The notes below the pieces were generated by a model. The model was not told where the DNA came from. It saw only the letters and a list, made by a program, of their open reading frames with translations, and made no database searches. Both the position numbers and the translations under genes were made by a program. Positions 48,775 through 56,979 of a DNA stretch of 58,274 nucleotides are shown here, piece by piece. Position 1 is the stretch's first letter. Each line of letters opens with the position of its first letter. Origin of the DNA: an uncultured Burkholderiales bacterium (GTDB taxonomy: Bacteria > Pseudomonadota > Gammaproteobacteria > Burkholderiales > Burkholderiaceae_C); contig CAIJIT010000030.1 of the NCBI GenBank assembly GCA_903820745.1, forward strand, positions 1-58,274, written 5' to 3'.

Positions 48775-49736
48775 CAGGACTTCAAGCGCAAGGCAATGCG
48801 GGCATAAAGGGCTTGCAGGCCGCGTGGCTCGATCAGGATGATCGCGATCAGGATCAGCCCATAAGCCAGTTGCGAGATGCCGGCACCATGGCTGGACAGC
48901 GTTGCGTTGAACAACTCCTCCAGGGGCAGCAAAAAGCAGGCACCGATGATCGGTCCGGAGATCGTGCCGATGCCGCCGATGATGCAGATCAGCGCCACCC
49001 GCACCGAAATGCCGACCAGCGAGAAGATCGATTCAGGGTCGAAGAAGAAGTTGAACTGAGCGTAGAGCACCCCGCAAGCGCCCATCAAACCGGCCGAAAT
49101 CGTCGCCGCCAGCATCTTGGTGCGGGCGGTGTCGATACCGATCACTTCGGCCGAGTCGACATTGGCCTTGACTGCCCGCAAGGCATAGCCCAGGCGCGAA
49201 CTGCTGATCTTCCAGTAGACAGCCGTGGTCACCAGCAGCGCGGCGAGCATGATGTAGACATAAGGCCTGGTCGAGTCGAATTGCATCTGCGCCAGACCAC
49301 TGCTGGCCATCGGCACCGAGATGCCTGAGGGGCCGCCGGTCAGCGAACTCCAGGTGTTGCCGACGGCGCGCAGCACTTCGCCAAAAGCCAGCGTGGCCAG
49401 GGCGAAGTAATGGCCTTTCAAGCGCATCGTCGGCAGGCTCAGCAAAGCGCCTGCCAGGCCTGCCACGACGCCGCTGGCGGCAAGTCCCAGCCAAGGGGAA
49501 AGTCCGAAACGGATCAGCAAGATCGTCGAGGTGTAGGCGCCGAGGCCGAAGAAAGCCGCATGCCCGAGCGAGATCTGATTCGCCAGGCCGCCGACGATAT
49601 TCCAGGCCTGCGCCATCGCCGCGAACAGCAGCAGCAGCGTCAGCACCCGGATCAAATAGCCATTGGCGGCAATCAGCCAGGGAGCGATGCAGACTGCGCA
49701 AAGCAGCAGCAGCCAGATCAGGGATTTTCTATTCAT
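48774..49736 (-). CDS. livM: Branched-chain-amino-acid-type ABC transporter permease (LivM)
   Basis: A 320-residue permease with about 9-10 hydrophobic helices and family blocks N-I-V-G-G-L-A-N-Q-I-S-L-G-H-A-A-F-F and A-L-R-A-V-K-A-N-V-D-S-A-E-V-I-G. It forms the membrane channel with LivH. It overlaps livH by 4 bp. Confidence 0.92.
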   Translation of the reverse strand: MNRKSLIWLLLLCAVCIAPWLIAANGYLIRVLTLLLLFAAMAQAWNIVGGLANQISLGHAAFFGLGAYTSTILLIRFGLSPWLGLAASGVVAGLAGALLSLPTMRLKGHYFALATLAFGEVLRAVGNTWSSLTGGPSGISVPMASSGLAQMQFDSTRPYVYIMLAALLVTTAVYWKISSSRLGYALRAVKANVDSAEVIGIDTARTKMLAATISAGLMGACGVLYAQFNFFFDPESIFSLVGISVRVALICIIGGIGTISGPIIGACFLLPLEELFNATLSSHGAGISQLAYGLILIAIILIEPRGLQALYARIALRLKS

Positions 49737-50593
49737 GAGCTCTTGCGCAGCAGACCTTCGGGGCGCAAGGCCAGGGTCAGGATGAAAACCGAAAAAAGCA
49801 CCATGTTCTGCAACTGCAGCGGCAGCAGCAGGCCTGACAGCGACTGGATCACTCCGACCGCCAACCCGCCGACGACGGCGCCAAGCACATTGCCGAGTCC
49901 GCCGAGTACGACGACGGTGAACATCAGGACACCGAACTGCTCGCCGATGCTGGGCGACACCGTCAGGTAGGGCAGGATAATGGCGCCGCCAAATGCGGTC
50001 AGACCGACGCCCAGGCCGAAGGCCAGGCGGTAGATCTTGTCAGGGTCGATGCCCATCAACCGGGCGGCCATAGGATCCTGGGCGGTGGCGCGCACAGAGC
50101 GCCCCCACCAGGTCTTGGCCAGCAGCCACCAGACCGCCAGACCCGCCAGGACTGAAGCGCCAAAAGCGATCGCATAGGGCAGGCTGATCAGCAGATCGAA
50201 GACCTCGATCGCCTCGTTCTGGTAAGGCGTCTGCACCGATTTGAATTCGGAGCCAAACGCCACCAGGGCGAGGTTTTCCAGCACGATCAGGATACCGACG
50301 GTGAGGAAAATTTGCGCCACTTCGGGCGCTTTCAGAACCTTGCGGATCAGGCTGTGCTGGACCGCATAGCCGAGCGCAAACACCAGGGTGAAGGAAAGCA
50401 GCGACCCCAGCAAGGGGTCCAGGCCCAGATAGGCCCAGGCAAAGTAAGCCACATACATGCCGACCATCAGGAACTGCGACTGGGCGAAGTTGACGATACC
50501 GATGACGCCGAAAACCAGCGTCAATCCGATCGAAATCACCGCATAAACACCGCCCAGCATCAGGCCGTCGATGATCGCTTGCAGCAGCGCCAT
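49733..50593 (-). CDS. livH: Branched-chain-amino-acid-type ABC transporter permease (LivH)
   Basis: A 286-residue permease with the LivH N-terminal G-L-M-L-G-G-V-Y-A, F-G-V-I-G-I-V-N-F-A-Q, and the EAA-like A-T-A-Q-D-P-M-A-A-R-L-M-G-I. It starts 2 bp after the receptor gene stop. Confidence 0.92.
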   Translation of the reverse strand: MALLQAIIDGLMLGGVYAVISIGLTLVFGVIGIVNFAQSQFLMVGMYVAYFAWAYLGLDPLLGSLLSFTLVFALGYAVQHSLIRKVLKAPEVAQIFLTVGILIVLENLALVAFGSEFKSVQTPYQNEAIEVFDLLISLPYAIAFGASVLAGLAVWWLLAKTWWGRSVRATAQDPMAARLMGIDPDKIYRLAFGLGVGLTAFGGAIILPYLTVSPSIGEQFGVLMFTVVVLGGLGNVLGAVVGGLAVGVIQSLSGLLLPLQLQNMVLFSVFILTLALRPEGLLRKSS

Positions 50594-50595
50594 GC

Positions 50596-51822
50596 TCAGC
50601 CAGGTTGCCGCGCGACAAACTTGGTCTTGGCGTATTTCTCAGGCCAGACCGTTGCCAGTTCACCCTTTTGCCATTGCACCATCACCGGCTCGGAATAGGT
50701 ATTCAGACCGGTTTCGTCGAACTTGACGATGCCATTGGTCATCGCCTTGGCCCAGCCTTCGGTGAAAGTCATGCTGTGCAGCATCTTGGTGATGTCCTCG
50801 GGCTTGGCCGACTTGGCCGCATTGATCGCCTGCGCCAGCACGTCCAGCGAGACCGCATGCTCGAGCGCTTCATGCACCATGAAGGCCTTGAAGCGCTTGC
50901 GATAGCGCTCGGTCGCAGCGGTGTCGAGATCGTAATTGGCCGAGCAGATCGACAGCACGCCGTCGGCGTAGTCGCCCAGCGCCTTGGCAAAGTCCGGGAT
51001 CACATAACCGGCCGATCCACCGACGATCAGGGCCGAGATCTTTTGCTGGCGCAACGCCCGCACGATCAGCAGACTGTCGTTCAGATAGGAAACCGGGAAG
51101 ATCACCTGGGGCTTGGCAGCGCGAAGCTTGTTGATCAATGGCGTCACATCGGTGATGCCCAGCGGATAGGCCTCATCGAGAACGATCTCGACATTGGCGG
51201 CCTTGGCCGCGGCGCGCAGACCCGATGCGGTCGAAGTGCCGAAAGCGGTGTCTTCGTAGAGGATCGCGACCTTGTTGACTTTGGCCGTGCCGCCAAGCAG
51301 GTCAGCGGCAAAGGTGAACTGGGCTTTGCCGATCACGCTGCCTTTGGCCGTGACCTGGAAGACGTTCTTGAAGCCGCGCCCTGTCAGCAAATCGGAATAC
51401 GACATCGTGATCAAGGGCACATTGCGGCGCTCGGTGACTTCGGAAATCGCCAGCGTCAGCGCCGAGGCGAAGGCACCAAGGATCGCGCAGCAATCGTTTT
51501 CGGCGATCATGCGCTGGGCCACGGTGGCAGCGGTGGCGGGTGCCGAAGTCGAATCAGCAATCACCAGATTGATCTTGGCGCCGCCCAAGCCTTTGAGACC
51601 GCCGGCGGCATTGATTTCGTCAGCGACCAACTCGATGCCCTGGCGCGAGTTGATGCCGAACTGCGCATTGGCACCCGACAGCGGCAGGATCACGCCGACA
51701 TTGACTGTCTTGCCCTGCGCCCAGGCGAAGCCTGGAACAGCACTTGAAACACCCAATGCGCCCAGACCCATCAGGGCCTGGCGGCGGGCGGCGTCGATTA
51801 CTCGGGATTCTTTGCGTGCCAT
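50596..51822 (-). CDS. livK: ABC transporter substrate-binding protein (LivK-type)
   Basis: A 408-residue periplasmic receptor with a signal peptide (about residues 1-35, ending F-A-W-A-Q-G). The receptor domain opens V-G-V-I-L-P-L-S-G-A-N-A and contains A-I-L-G-A-F-A-S and I-L-Y-E-D-T-A-F-G. The ATG at 51822 has GGAG 5 nt upstream. The ligand is unknown. Adjacency to a GntR-led catabolic operon suggests an aromatic or lactone-type acid rather than a branched-chain amino acid (inference). Confidence 0.92.
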   Translation of the reverse strand: MARKESRVIDAARRQALMGLGALGVSSAVPGFAWAQGKTVNVGVILPLSGANAQFGINSRQGIELVADEINAAGGLKGLGGAKINLVIADSTSAPATAATVAQRMIAENDCCAILGAFASALTLAISEVTERRNVPLITMSYSDLLTGRGFKNVFQVTAKGSVIGKAQFTFAADLLGGTAKVNKVAILYEDTAFGTSTASGLRAAAKAANVEIVLDEAYPLGITDVTPLINKLRAAKPQVIFPVSYLNDSLLIVRALRQQKISALIVGGSAGYVIPDFAKALGDYADGVLSICSANYDLDTAATERYRKRFKAFMVHEALEHAVSLDVLAQAINAAKSAKPEDITKMLHSMTFTEGWAKAMTNGIVKFDETGLNTYSEPVMVQWQKGELATVWPEKYAKTKFVARQPG

Positions 51823-51868
51823 GTCATCTCCGTTGAAGTTGATGCGCAAGTTCAACTGCGCTGCCCCG

Positions 51869-51897
51869 ATTTTGTAGACAGAAACCAAAACTGTCAA
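51869..51897 (-). promoter_or_regulatory. Candidate livK operon promoter and operator
   Basis: On the - strand, TTGACA (51897-51892) and CAAAAT (51874-51869) are 17 bp apart. TGTAGACA (51873-51880, arms TGT/ACA) overlaps the -10, and the -35 itself contains TGTCAA. Together with the site at 51912-51920 this suggests control by the divergent GntR protein. Motif reading only. Confidence 0.5.
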
Positions 51898-51902
51898 CCA
51901 TA

Positions 51903-51930
51903 TTGCAAGATTGTCTGACAGTAGTATGAT
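51903..51930 (+). promoter_or_regulatory. Candidate gntR promoter with internal operator, leaderless start
   Basis: TTGCAA (51903-51908) and TATGAT (51925-51930) are 16 bp apart. The palindrome TGTCTGACA (51912-51920) lies between them, a natural place for autorepression by an FCD GntR regulator (consensus T-N-G-T-N3-A-C-N-A). The ATG at 51937 is 7 bp past the -10, so transcription would begin at or next to the start codon. No Shine-Dalgarno is present. Confidence 0.5.
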
Positions 51931-51936
51931 CACCCA

Positions 51937-52647
51937 ATGGTCACCCGTCTGAAGTTGCTCAAACCCGAAACGCTGCGCGCCCAGGTTGAAAATAATCTGC
52001 GTCAGGCGATCGTCAGCGGCCAGTTGAAGGCCGGTGAAAAGCTGGTCGAACGCGAGTTGTGCGAAATGCTTGGCGTCAGCCGACCCTCTTTGCGCGAGGC
52101 CTTGCGCACGCTCGAGGCCGAAAAGCTGATCGCGATCGTGCCGCATCGCGGCCCCGAAGTGGCGGCGATCAGTCTGAAAGAAGCCCGTGACCTGTACGCG
52201 CTGCGTGGCCTGCTCGAAAGCTTCGCAGCCCATGAATTCACCCGGCTGGCCAGCGATGAACAGGTGAAAAGCCTGGGCAAGACGGTGCGTCGTCTGCGTG
52301 AGGCGGGGCAAAAAAATGCCCAAAGCGCTGTGCTCGAGGCCAAGGCCGAGTTCTACCGCATCTTGCTCGAAGGCTCGGGCAATGCGCTGGTGAGCGAAAT
52401 TCTTGGCGGCCTGTTGGCGCGGGTCAGCCTGCTGCGCGCGACCTCATTGATGCTGCCCGATCGCCTGCCACGCAGTCTGGAAGAGATCGACGCGCTGCTG
52501 ACCTGCATCCAGAAACGCGACGCCAAGGGCGCGCAGGAAATTTCGCACAAGCATGTGCTCAATGCCGAGCGCGCTGCGCTGGGCGTATTCAAGCTCGACC
52601 CACCACCCACCCCAACGGAGAATCAAGATGAACCAAGACGCATTTGA
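51937..52647 (+). CDS. GntR-family transcriptional regulator (FCD subfamily)
   Basis: A 236-residue regulator with a winged helix-turn-helix (about residues 10-75: L-C-E-M-L-G-V-S-R-P-S-L-R-E-A-L) and an FCD domain (about 90-215). It is divergent from the liv operon and overlaps the next gene by 20 bp, so it probably controls both directions. Candidate binding sites are at 51873-51880 and 51912-51920. It appears to be translated from a leaderless transcript. It belongs to the same subfamily as the regulator at 138-791. Confidence 0.91.
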   Translation: MVTRLKLLKPETLRAQVENNLRQAIVSGQLKAGEKLVERELCEMLGVSRPSLREALRTLEAEKLIAIVPHRGPEVAAISLKEARDLYALRGLLESFAAHEFTRLASDEQVKSLGKTVRRLREAGQKNAQSAVLEAKAEFYRILLEGSGNALVSEILGGLLARVSLLRATSLMLPDRLPRSLEEIDALLTCIQKRDAKGAQEISHKHVLNAERAALGVFKLDPPPTPTENQDEPRRI

Positions 52648-53005
52648 CAAAGGCCTGAAGACCCGCCGTGAAGTGCTCGGCGCCGACTATGTCGATGCTT
52701 CGATCAAGAATGCAGACGACTTCAATCAGCCGATGCAGGAGTTGGTGACCGAATATTGCTGGAACGAGATCTGGAACCGTCCAGGCCTGGATCGGCGTAC
52801 CCGCAGCATCATCAATCTGTCGATGCTGACTGCCTTGAACCGCCCGCATGAGTTGAAGCTGCATGTGCGCGGCGCCATCAACAACGGACTCAGCAAAGCC
52901 GAGATCAGCGAGATCTTTTTGCAGACGGCGATCTACTGCGGCGTGCCTGCGGCGATCGACAGCTTCCGCGGCGCCAAGGAAGTGTTCAAGGACATGGGGA
53001 TCTGA
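52628..53005 (+). CDS. Carboxymuconolactone decarboxylase family protein
   Basis: A 125-residue protein close in size and motif to 4-carboxymuconolactone decarboxylase: W-N-E-I-W-N-R-P-G-L-D-R-R-T-R-S, then R-P-H-E-L-K-L-H-V-R-G-A with the active-site His, then E-I-F-L-Q-T-A-I-Y-C-G-V-P-A-A. It lacks the C-x-x-C of AhpD peroxidases. The family decarboxylates a lactone in the protocatechuate beta-ketoadipate branch, but other pca genes are absent. The ATG at 52628 has GGAG 8 nt upstream and lies inside the end of the regulator gene. Confidence 0.88.
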   Translation: MNQDAFDKGLKTRREVLGADYVDASIKNADDFNQPMQELVTEYCWNEIWNRPGLDRRTRSIINLSMLTALNRPHELKLHVRGAINNGLSKAEISEIFLQTAIYCGVPAAIDSFRGAKEVFKDMGI

Positions 53006-53007
53006 GG

Positions 53008-53889
53008 ATGTCTGCAGCCAAAGTCGGTTTCATTGGCCTGGGGATGATGGGCGTCCCGATGGTTCGCAATCTGCTGCGGGCCGGATTTCCTGTGCAGGGC
53101 TTCGACCTCGACGCTGCTGCAATGGCCCAGTTCGCAGACGACACGGGCTTCAGCGCGGCGGCATCGGCGGGCCAGGTCGCTCAGGATTGCCCGGTCCTGA
53201 TCCTGATGCTGCCCGACAGCCGCATCGTCGACCAGTTGCTCTGGGGCGAGGGCGGGCTGGGCGCGCATTTGCAGCCCGGACAGTTGCTGATTGATATGGG
53301 CTCGTCCGACCCGGTGCATAGCCGCGACAACGCCGCCCGCCTGGCCGAACAAGGTGTCCCCTTCGTCGATGCGCCGGTTTCGGGCGGTGTCAAGCGGGCG
53401 CGCGATGGCAGTCTGTCGATCATGATCGGCGGCGAAGCTGTGGCGGTCGAGCAAGCGATGCCCATCTTTCAGGCGATGGGCAAAACCCTGGTCCATGTCG
53501 GCGCGGCAGGCGCGGGTCATGCGGTCAAGGCTTTGAACAACTATGTGTCGGCCTCGGGCCTGCTGGCGGCCTGCGAGGCCCTGGTCGCCGCCGAAAAGTT
53601 CGGCATTGATCCGCATCTGGTCAACCAGGTTTTCAATGCATCCACCGGCAAGAACAACACGACCGAACACAAGGTCGAGAACTTCATGCTCAACGAGGCC
53701 TTCAATTCAGGCTTCGCACTGGCGCTGATGCGCAAGGATCTGCAAACCGCCCAAGGTTTCATTGAGCGCATGGGCACGGCTGGCGGATTCGCGGCGCAAT
53801 GCCTGCAGACCTGGAGCCAGGCTGAAGTCGGGCTCGAACGCGGTGCTGATCACACGGCGATGTTCAAATTCTTGCGGGAACAGCAGTGA
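53008..53889 (+). CDS. 3-hydroxyisobutyrate dehydrogenase-family oxidoreductase
   Basis: A 293-residue beta-hydroxyacid dehydrogenase with the NAD(P) motif F-I-G-L-G-M-M-G-V-P-M at the N-terminus, D-A-P-V-S-G-G-V (substrate loop) and the catalytic Lys in G-H-A-V-K-A-L-N-N. It would oxidise a short 3-hydroxyacid. It starts 2 bp after the decarboxylase-family gene. Confidence 0.91.
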   Translation: MSAAKVGFIGLGMMGVPMVRNLLRAGFPVQGFDLDAAAMAQFADDTGFSAAASAGQVAQDCPVLILMLPDSRIVDQLLWGEGGLGAHLQPGQLLIDMGSSDPVHSRDNAARLAEQGVPFVDAPVSGGVKRARDGSLSIMIGGEAVAVEQAMPIFQAMGKTLVHVGAAGAGHAVKALNNYVSASGLLAACEALVAAEKFGIDPHLVNQVFNASTGKNNTTEHKVENFMLNEAFNSGFALALMRKDLQTAQGFIERMGTAGGFAAQCLQTWSQAEVGLERGADHTAMFKFLREQQ

Positions 53890-55130
53890 AACTGGATCAG
53901 GCGCGCTTGCACAGCGCCTTGACTGTCGCGCTGGCGCGGCCTGAAGTGGCAGCAGATGCCGTTCAATGCGAAGCCAGCGTCGACATGGTGGCCATGGCGG
54001 GCGCGGGCCAATCCTGGCGTCTGTCGCTCTGGCCGGGCCTTTGCGTGGGCCTTCCCGCCGGCCCTGCGATCGAACTCCGGGCGACCGAGCCAGTCTGGTT
54101 CGAAGCGCTGTCGGCGCTGCCGAGCCCGGGCCGGCAGTCGCTGGGAGCCTTGCGCCGGCAAGCGCCGGGCTTTGTTGTCGAAGGCCCCGAACTCGCCATC
54201 GTGCAGGCCTTGCCCTTCATCGAGCGCCTGCTCGACAGTTTGCGCCATGCATTCAATGATCTGCCGGCACCGGCAGCCGCTGACCACAGCGGTCTGGCCT
54301 TCATCCAGGGCCGCTACCTGCAATTGAATGGCACCGACTGGGTCTATGCCGAACAAGCCGGCCTGGCGACGAATCCGCCGCTGCTGGCCCTGCACACGGC
54401 CGGCGCCGACGCGCGGCAATGGCATGGCTTGATGGCGCAGGCGGAACTGCGCCAGGACTGGAATATCCACGCTTTTGATCTGCCGGCCCATGGCCGCTCG
54501 CCGCTACCGGCGCAAACGCCGAACTGGCAATGGCGTTTGACGGCATCAGCCTATAGGGACTGGGTGATCGGCTATATGGATGCTGCCGGCTTGGCCAAGG
54601 TCGCATTGCTCGGTTGTTCGATGGGCTCGGCGATCGGCCTGGCCTTGCTGGCTCGCTATCCCGATCGCTTTGTTGGCGCCTTGTTGCTCGAAGCGCCTTA
54701 TTGCTCGCCGGGCCGGCGCTCGAAATACCTGAATCACCCGCAAGTCCATGGCGCGAGGCTGGCCGCTGCCTGGGTCGGCGCGTTGCTCTCGCCGAGCAGC
54801 CCCAAGGCCGGCCGGGACCAGGCGACCTGGATCTATTCGCAGGGCGCGCCCGGCATCTATGACGGCGACCTGGCTTTTTACAGCGATGATTTCGACGCGC
54901 ATGAACATACGGCCGCGATCGACAACCAGCGCACCCCGCTCTACCTGCTGACCGGCGACTATGACTATTCGGCCACGCCGGCCGACAGCCAGCGCATCGC
55001 CGATGAAGTCGTTGGTGCCAGCTTTTCTACCTTGCCTGGTTTCGGGCATTTTCCGATGATCGAGAATCCGCAAGGACTGCTGCCTTTCCTGAAGGCCCCG
55101 TTGCAGGCTTTGCGGCAGCGCTGCGCTTGA
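53886..55130 (+). CDS. Alpha/beta hydrolase with extra N-terminal domain
   Basis: A 414-residue protein. Residues about 145-410 form an alpha/beta hydrolase with nucleophile Ser245 in L-G-C-S-M-G-S, a late Asp in T-G-D-Y-D-Y and His in F-G-H-F-P-M. The first roughly 130 residues are a separate, less conserved domain of unknown function, perhaps a small lipid- or substrate-binding fold (weak impression). It overlaps the dehydrogenase gene by 4 bp. It probably hydrolyses an ester, lactone or C-C bond in the operon's pathway. Confidence 0.85.
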   Translation: MKLDQARLHSALTVALARPEVAADAVQCEASVDMVAMAGAGQSWRLSLWPGLCVGLPAGPAIELRATEPVWFEALSALPSPGRQSLGALRRQAPGFVVEGPELAIVQALPFIERLLDSLRHAFNDLPAPAAADHSGLAFIQGRYLQLNGTDWVYAEQAGLATNPPLLALHTAGADARQWHGLMAQAELRQDWNIHAFDLPAHGRSPLPAQTPNWQWRLTASAYRDWVIGYMDAAGLAKVALLGCSMGSAIGLALLARYPDRFVGALLLEAPYCSPGRRSKYLNHPQVHGARLAAAWVGALLSPSSPKAGRDQATWIYSQGAPGIYDGDLAFYSDDFDAHEHTAAIDNQRTPLYLLTGDYDYSATPADSQRIADEVVGASFSTLPGFGHFPMIENPQGLLPFLKAPLQALRQRCA

Positions 55131-55147
55131 ATCCGGGAGGAGATCGA

Positions 55148-55936
55148 ATGAGTTTGCGAATCTGGGAAGCTTTTGCGATGCGCTATGCCACCGTGCGCCG
55201 GCGCAGCCATGAAAACTTCATCATGGCCGACATCCACGATGAAGACAGCGACATGGACTATTTCGTCTGGTTCCTCAAATCGGGCGATGAGACGATCCTG
55301 GTTGACACCGGTTTCAACCAGGCAGCCGCAGAGCAACGCAAGCGCAAGTTTTTACGCTGCCCGATCGATTCGTTGCAGGCTTCGGGCATCAAGCTCGAGG
55401 ACATCCACGACACCATCATCACCCATGCCCATTACGACCATGCCGGCAATACGGCCAGGCTCAAGGGCACGCGTTTCCATTTGCAGGAACGCGAAATGTC
55501 CTATGCCACCGGGCGTGACATGCGGCATCGCTTTTGCAGCCACGCCTATGACGCCAGAGACATTTGTGAGCTGGTGATGGCCAATTTCGAAGGCCGGGTC
55601 GATTTTCATGAAGGCGACTATGAACTGCGCTCGGGCATCAGCGTGCACTGGGTCGGCGGCCATACCCGTGGCCTGCAGATCGTCCGCGTGCATACCCAGC
55701 GAGGCTGGATCGTGCTGGCCTCGGACGCTTCGCATTACCTTGAAAACCAGCGCCGGCGCGCGCCATTTCCGATCGTCGTCGATGCCGCCGACATGCTGCG
55801 CGGCTTCGAGCTGATCGAGAAGCTGGCCGACTCGCCGCAGCACATCATCGCCGGCCATGACCCCCTGACCAATGATCTCTACAAGAGCGTCGGCAATCCC
55901 GGGCTGGAGATTGTTTCATTGACCGACCCGCTATGA
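55148..55936 (+). CDS. Metallo-beta-lactamase-fold hydrolase, AHL-lactonase family
   Basis: A 262-residue enzyme with the dinuclear zinc motif H93-A-H95-Y-D97-H98-A-G-N, G-G-H-T-R-G and the late I-A-G-H-D-P of the N-acyl-homoserine lactonase family. Given the decarboxylase- and dehydrogenase-family neighbours, a lactonase in catabolism is as likely as quorum quenching. The ATG at 55148 has GGGAGGAG 5 nt upstream, which settles the start against a TTG at 55127. Confidence 0.88.
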   Translation: MSLRIWEAFAMRYATVRRRSHENFIMADIHDEDSDMDYFVWFLKSGDETILVDTGFNQAAAEQRKRKFLRCPIDSLQASGIKLEDIHDTIITHAHYDHAGNTARLKGTRFHLQEREMSYATGRDMRHRFCSHAYDARDICELVMANFEGRVDFHEGDYELRSGISVHWVGGHTRGLQIVRVHTQRGWIVLASDASHYLENQRRRAPFPIVVDAADMLRGFELIEKLADSPQHIIAGHDPLTNDLYKSVGNPGLEIVSLTDPL

Positions 55937-55959
55937 ACCCCGCCCCAGGATCAATATCA

Positions 55960-56961
55960 ATGCAGAACCGATTCAATCCCAGTCAGCGTCGCAGTTGGCT
56001 CGCCGCCTTGCTCGCCTTGTCGGCCGGCTTGTCAGGCCCAGCGCAAGCCCAGACTGACTACCCGGCCAAGCCGATCACGATCGTGATCCCGTTCCCACCC
56101 GCCGGTTCGACCGATGTGCTGGGCCGCTTGCTGGCGCAGGCCATGAGCAAGAACTTGCAGCAATCGGTCGTCGTCGACAACACCGGCGGCGCCGGTGGCA
56201 CGATCGGCTCCGGCCGGGTCGCGCGTGCACCGGCTGATGGCTACACGCTGCTGTTTCACAATATGGCGCTGGCGAGTGCGCCGGCGCTCTATGCCAAGCT
56301 GACCTTTGACCCGGCGACGGACTTCGAGCCGATCGGCCGGGTGGCCGAAGTGCCGATGATCCTGGTCGCGCGCAAGACCTTTCCTGCCGACAATCTGCAA
56401 GGTGTGCTGGCCTTTGTCAAAGCCAATCCGGGCAAGCTGAATTTTGCCAATGCCGGCATCGGTGCGACCTCGCATTTGTGCGAAGCCTTGCTGGGCTCGG
56501 TCACCGGCTCCAAATGGACCAGCATTCCCTACAAAGGCACCGGACCCGCGCTGAATGATCTGCTCGGCGGGCAGGTCGATCTGATCTGCGACCAGCCGGC
56601 CAGCACGCTCGGCCATATCAAGTCGGGCAATTTGAAGCCGATCGCGGTGGCCACGGCGACCCGGCTGAAGTCGCTGCCGATGGTGCCGACATTTTCCGAG
56701 TCTGGCCTGCCGGGCTTCGAACTGGCGGTCTGGCATGGGCTTTATGCACCCAAGGGCACGCCCAAGCCTGTGATCGACCGCTTGGTCGTAGCCTTGCATC
56801 AAGCGCTGCAGGATCCTGGGCTGATCAAGCAATATCAGGAGATGAGCGCGCTGTTTGCCAGCCCCGAACAATCCGGCCCTGAAGCCCTGCGCCGCTTTGT
56901 CAAGAGCGAGGTCGAGCGTTGGAAAGTCGCGATGAAGTCGGCCGGCATCCAGCCGGAGTGA
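55960..56961 (+). CDS. Bug-family (TctC-type) periplasmic solute-binding protein
   Basis: A 333-residue tripartite tricarboxylate transporter receptor with a signal peptide (ending G-P-A-Q-A-Q). Typical Bug blocks are Y-P-A-K-P-I-T-I-V-I-P-F-P-P-A-G, V-D-N-T-G-G-A-G-G-T-I-G and A-D-G-Y-T-L-L. No tctA/tctB membrane genes are nearby, as is common for orphan Bug receptors in Burkholderiales. The ATG at 55960 has AGGA 9 nt upstream; an ATG at 55933 overlapping the lactonase stop adds nine residues. Confidence 0.91.
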   Translation: MQNRFNPSQRRSWLAALLALSAGLSGPAQAQTDYPAKPITIVIPFPPAGSTDVLGRLLAQAMSKNLQQSVVVDNTGGAGGTIGSGRVARAPADGYTLLFHNMALASAPALYAKLTFDPATDFEPIGRVAEVPMILVARKTFPADNLQGVLAFVKANPGKLNFANAGIGATSHLCEALLGSVTGSKWTSIPYKGTGPALNDLLGGQVDLICDQPASTLGHIKSGNLKPIAVATATRLKSLPMVPTFSESGLPGFELAVWHGLYAPKGTPKPVIDRLVVALHQALQDPGLIKQYQEMSALFASPEQSGPEALRRFVKSEVERWKVAMKSAGIQPE

Positions 56962-56979
56962 TAGTCGGTAGCGTCTGAA

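Noticed and set aside
50605-51747. 380-residue open frame on the + strand opposite livK
   Set aside because: It is a mirror of a well-supported ABC receptor with the same GC-rich composition bias; no domain and no start signal.
55148-55936. Quorum-quenching AHL lactonase as a firm call
   Set aside because: Only the family fold and zinc motif are visible; the operon context suggests catabolism, so the substrate is left open.
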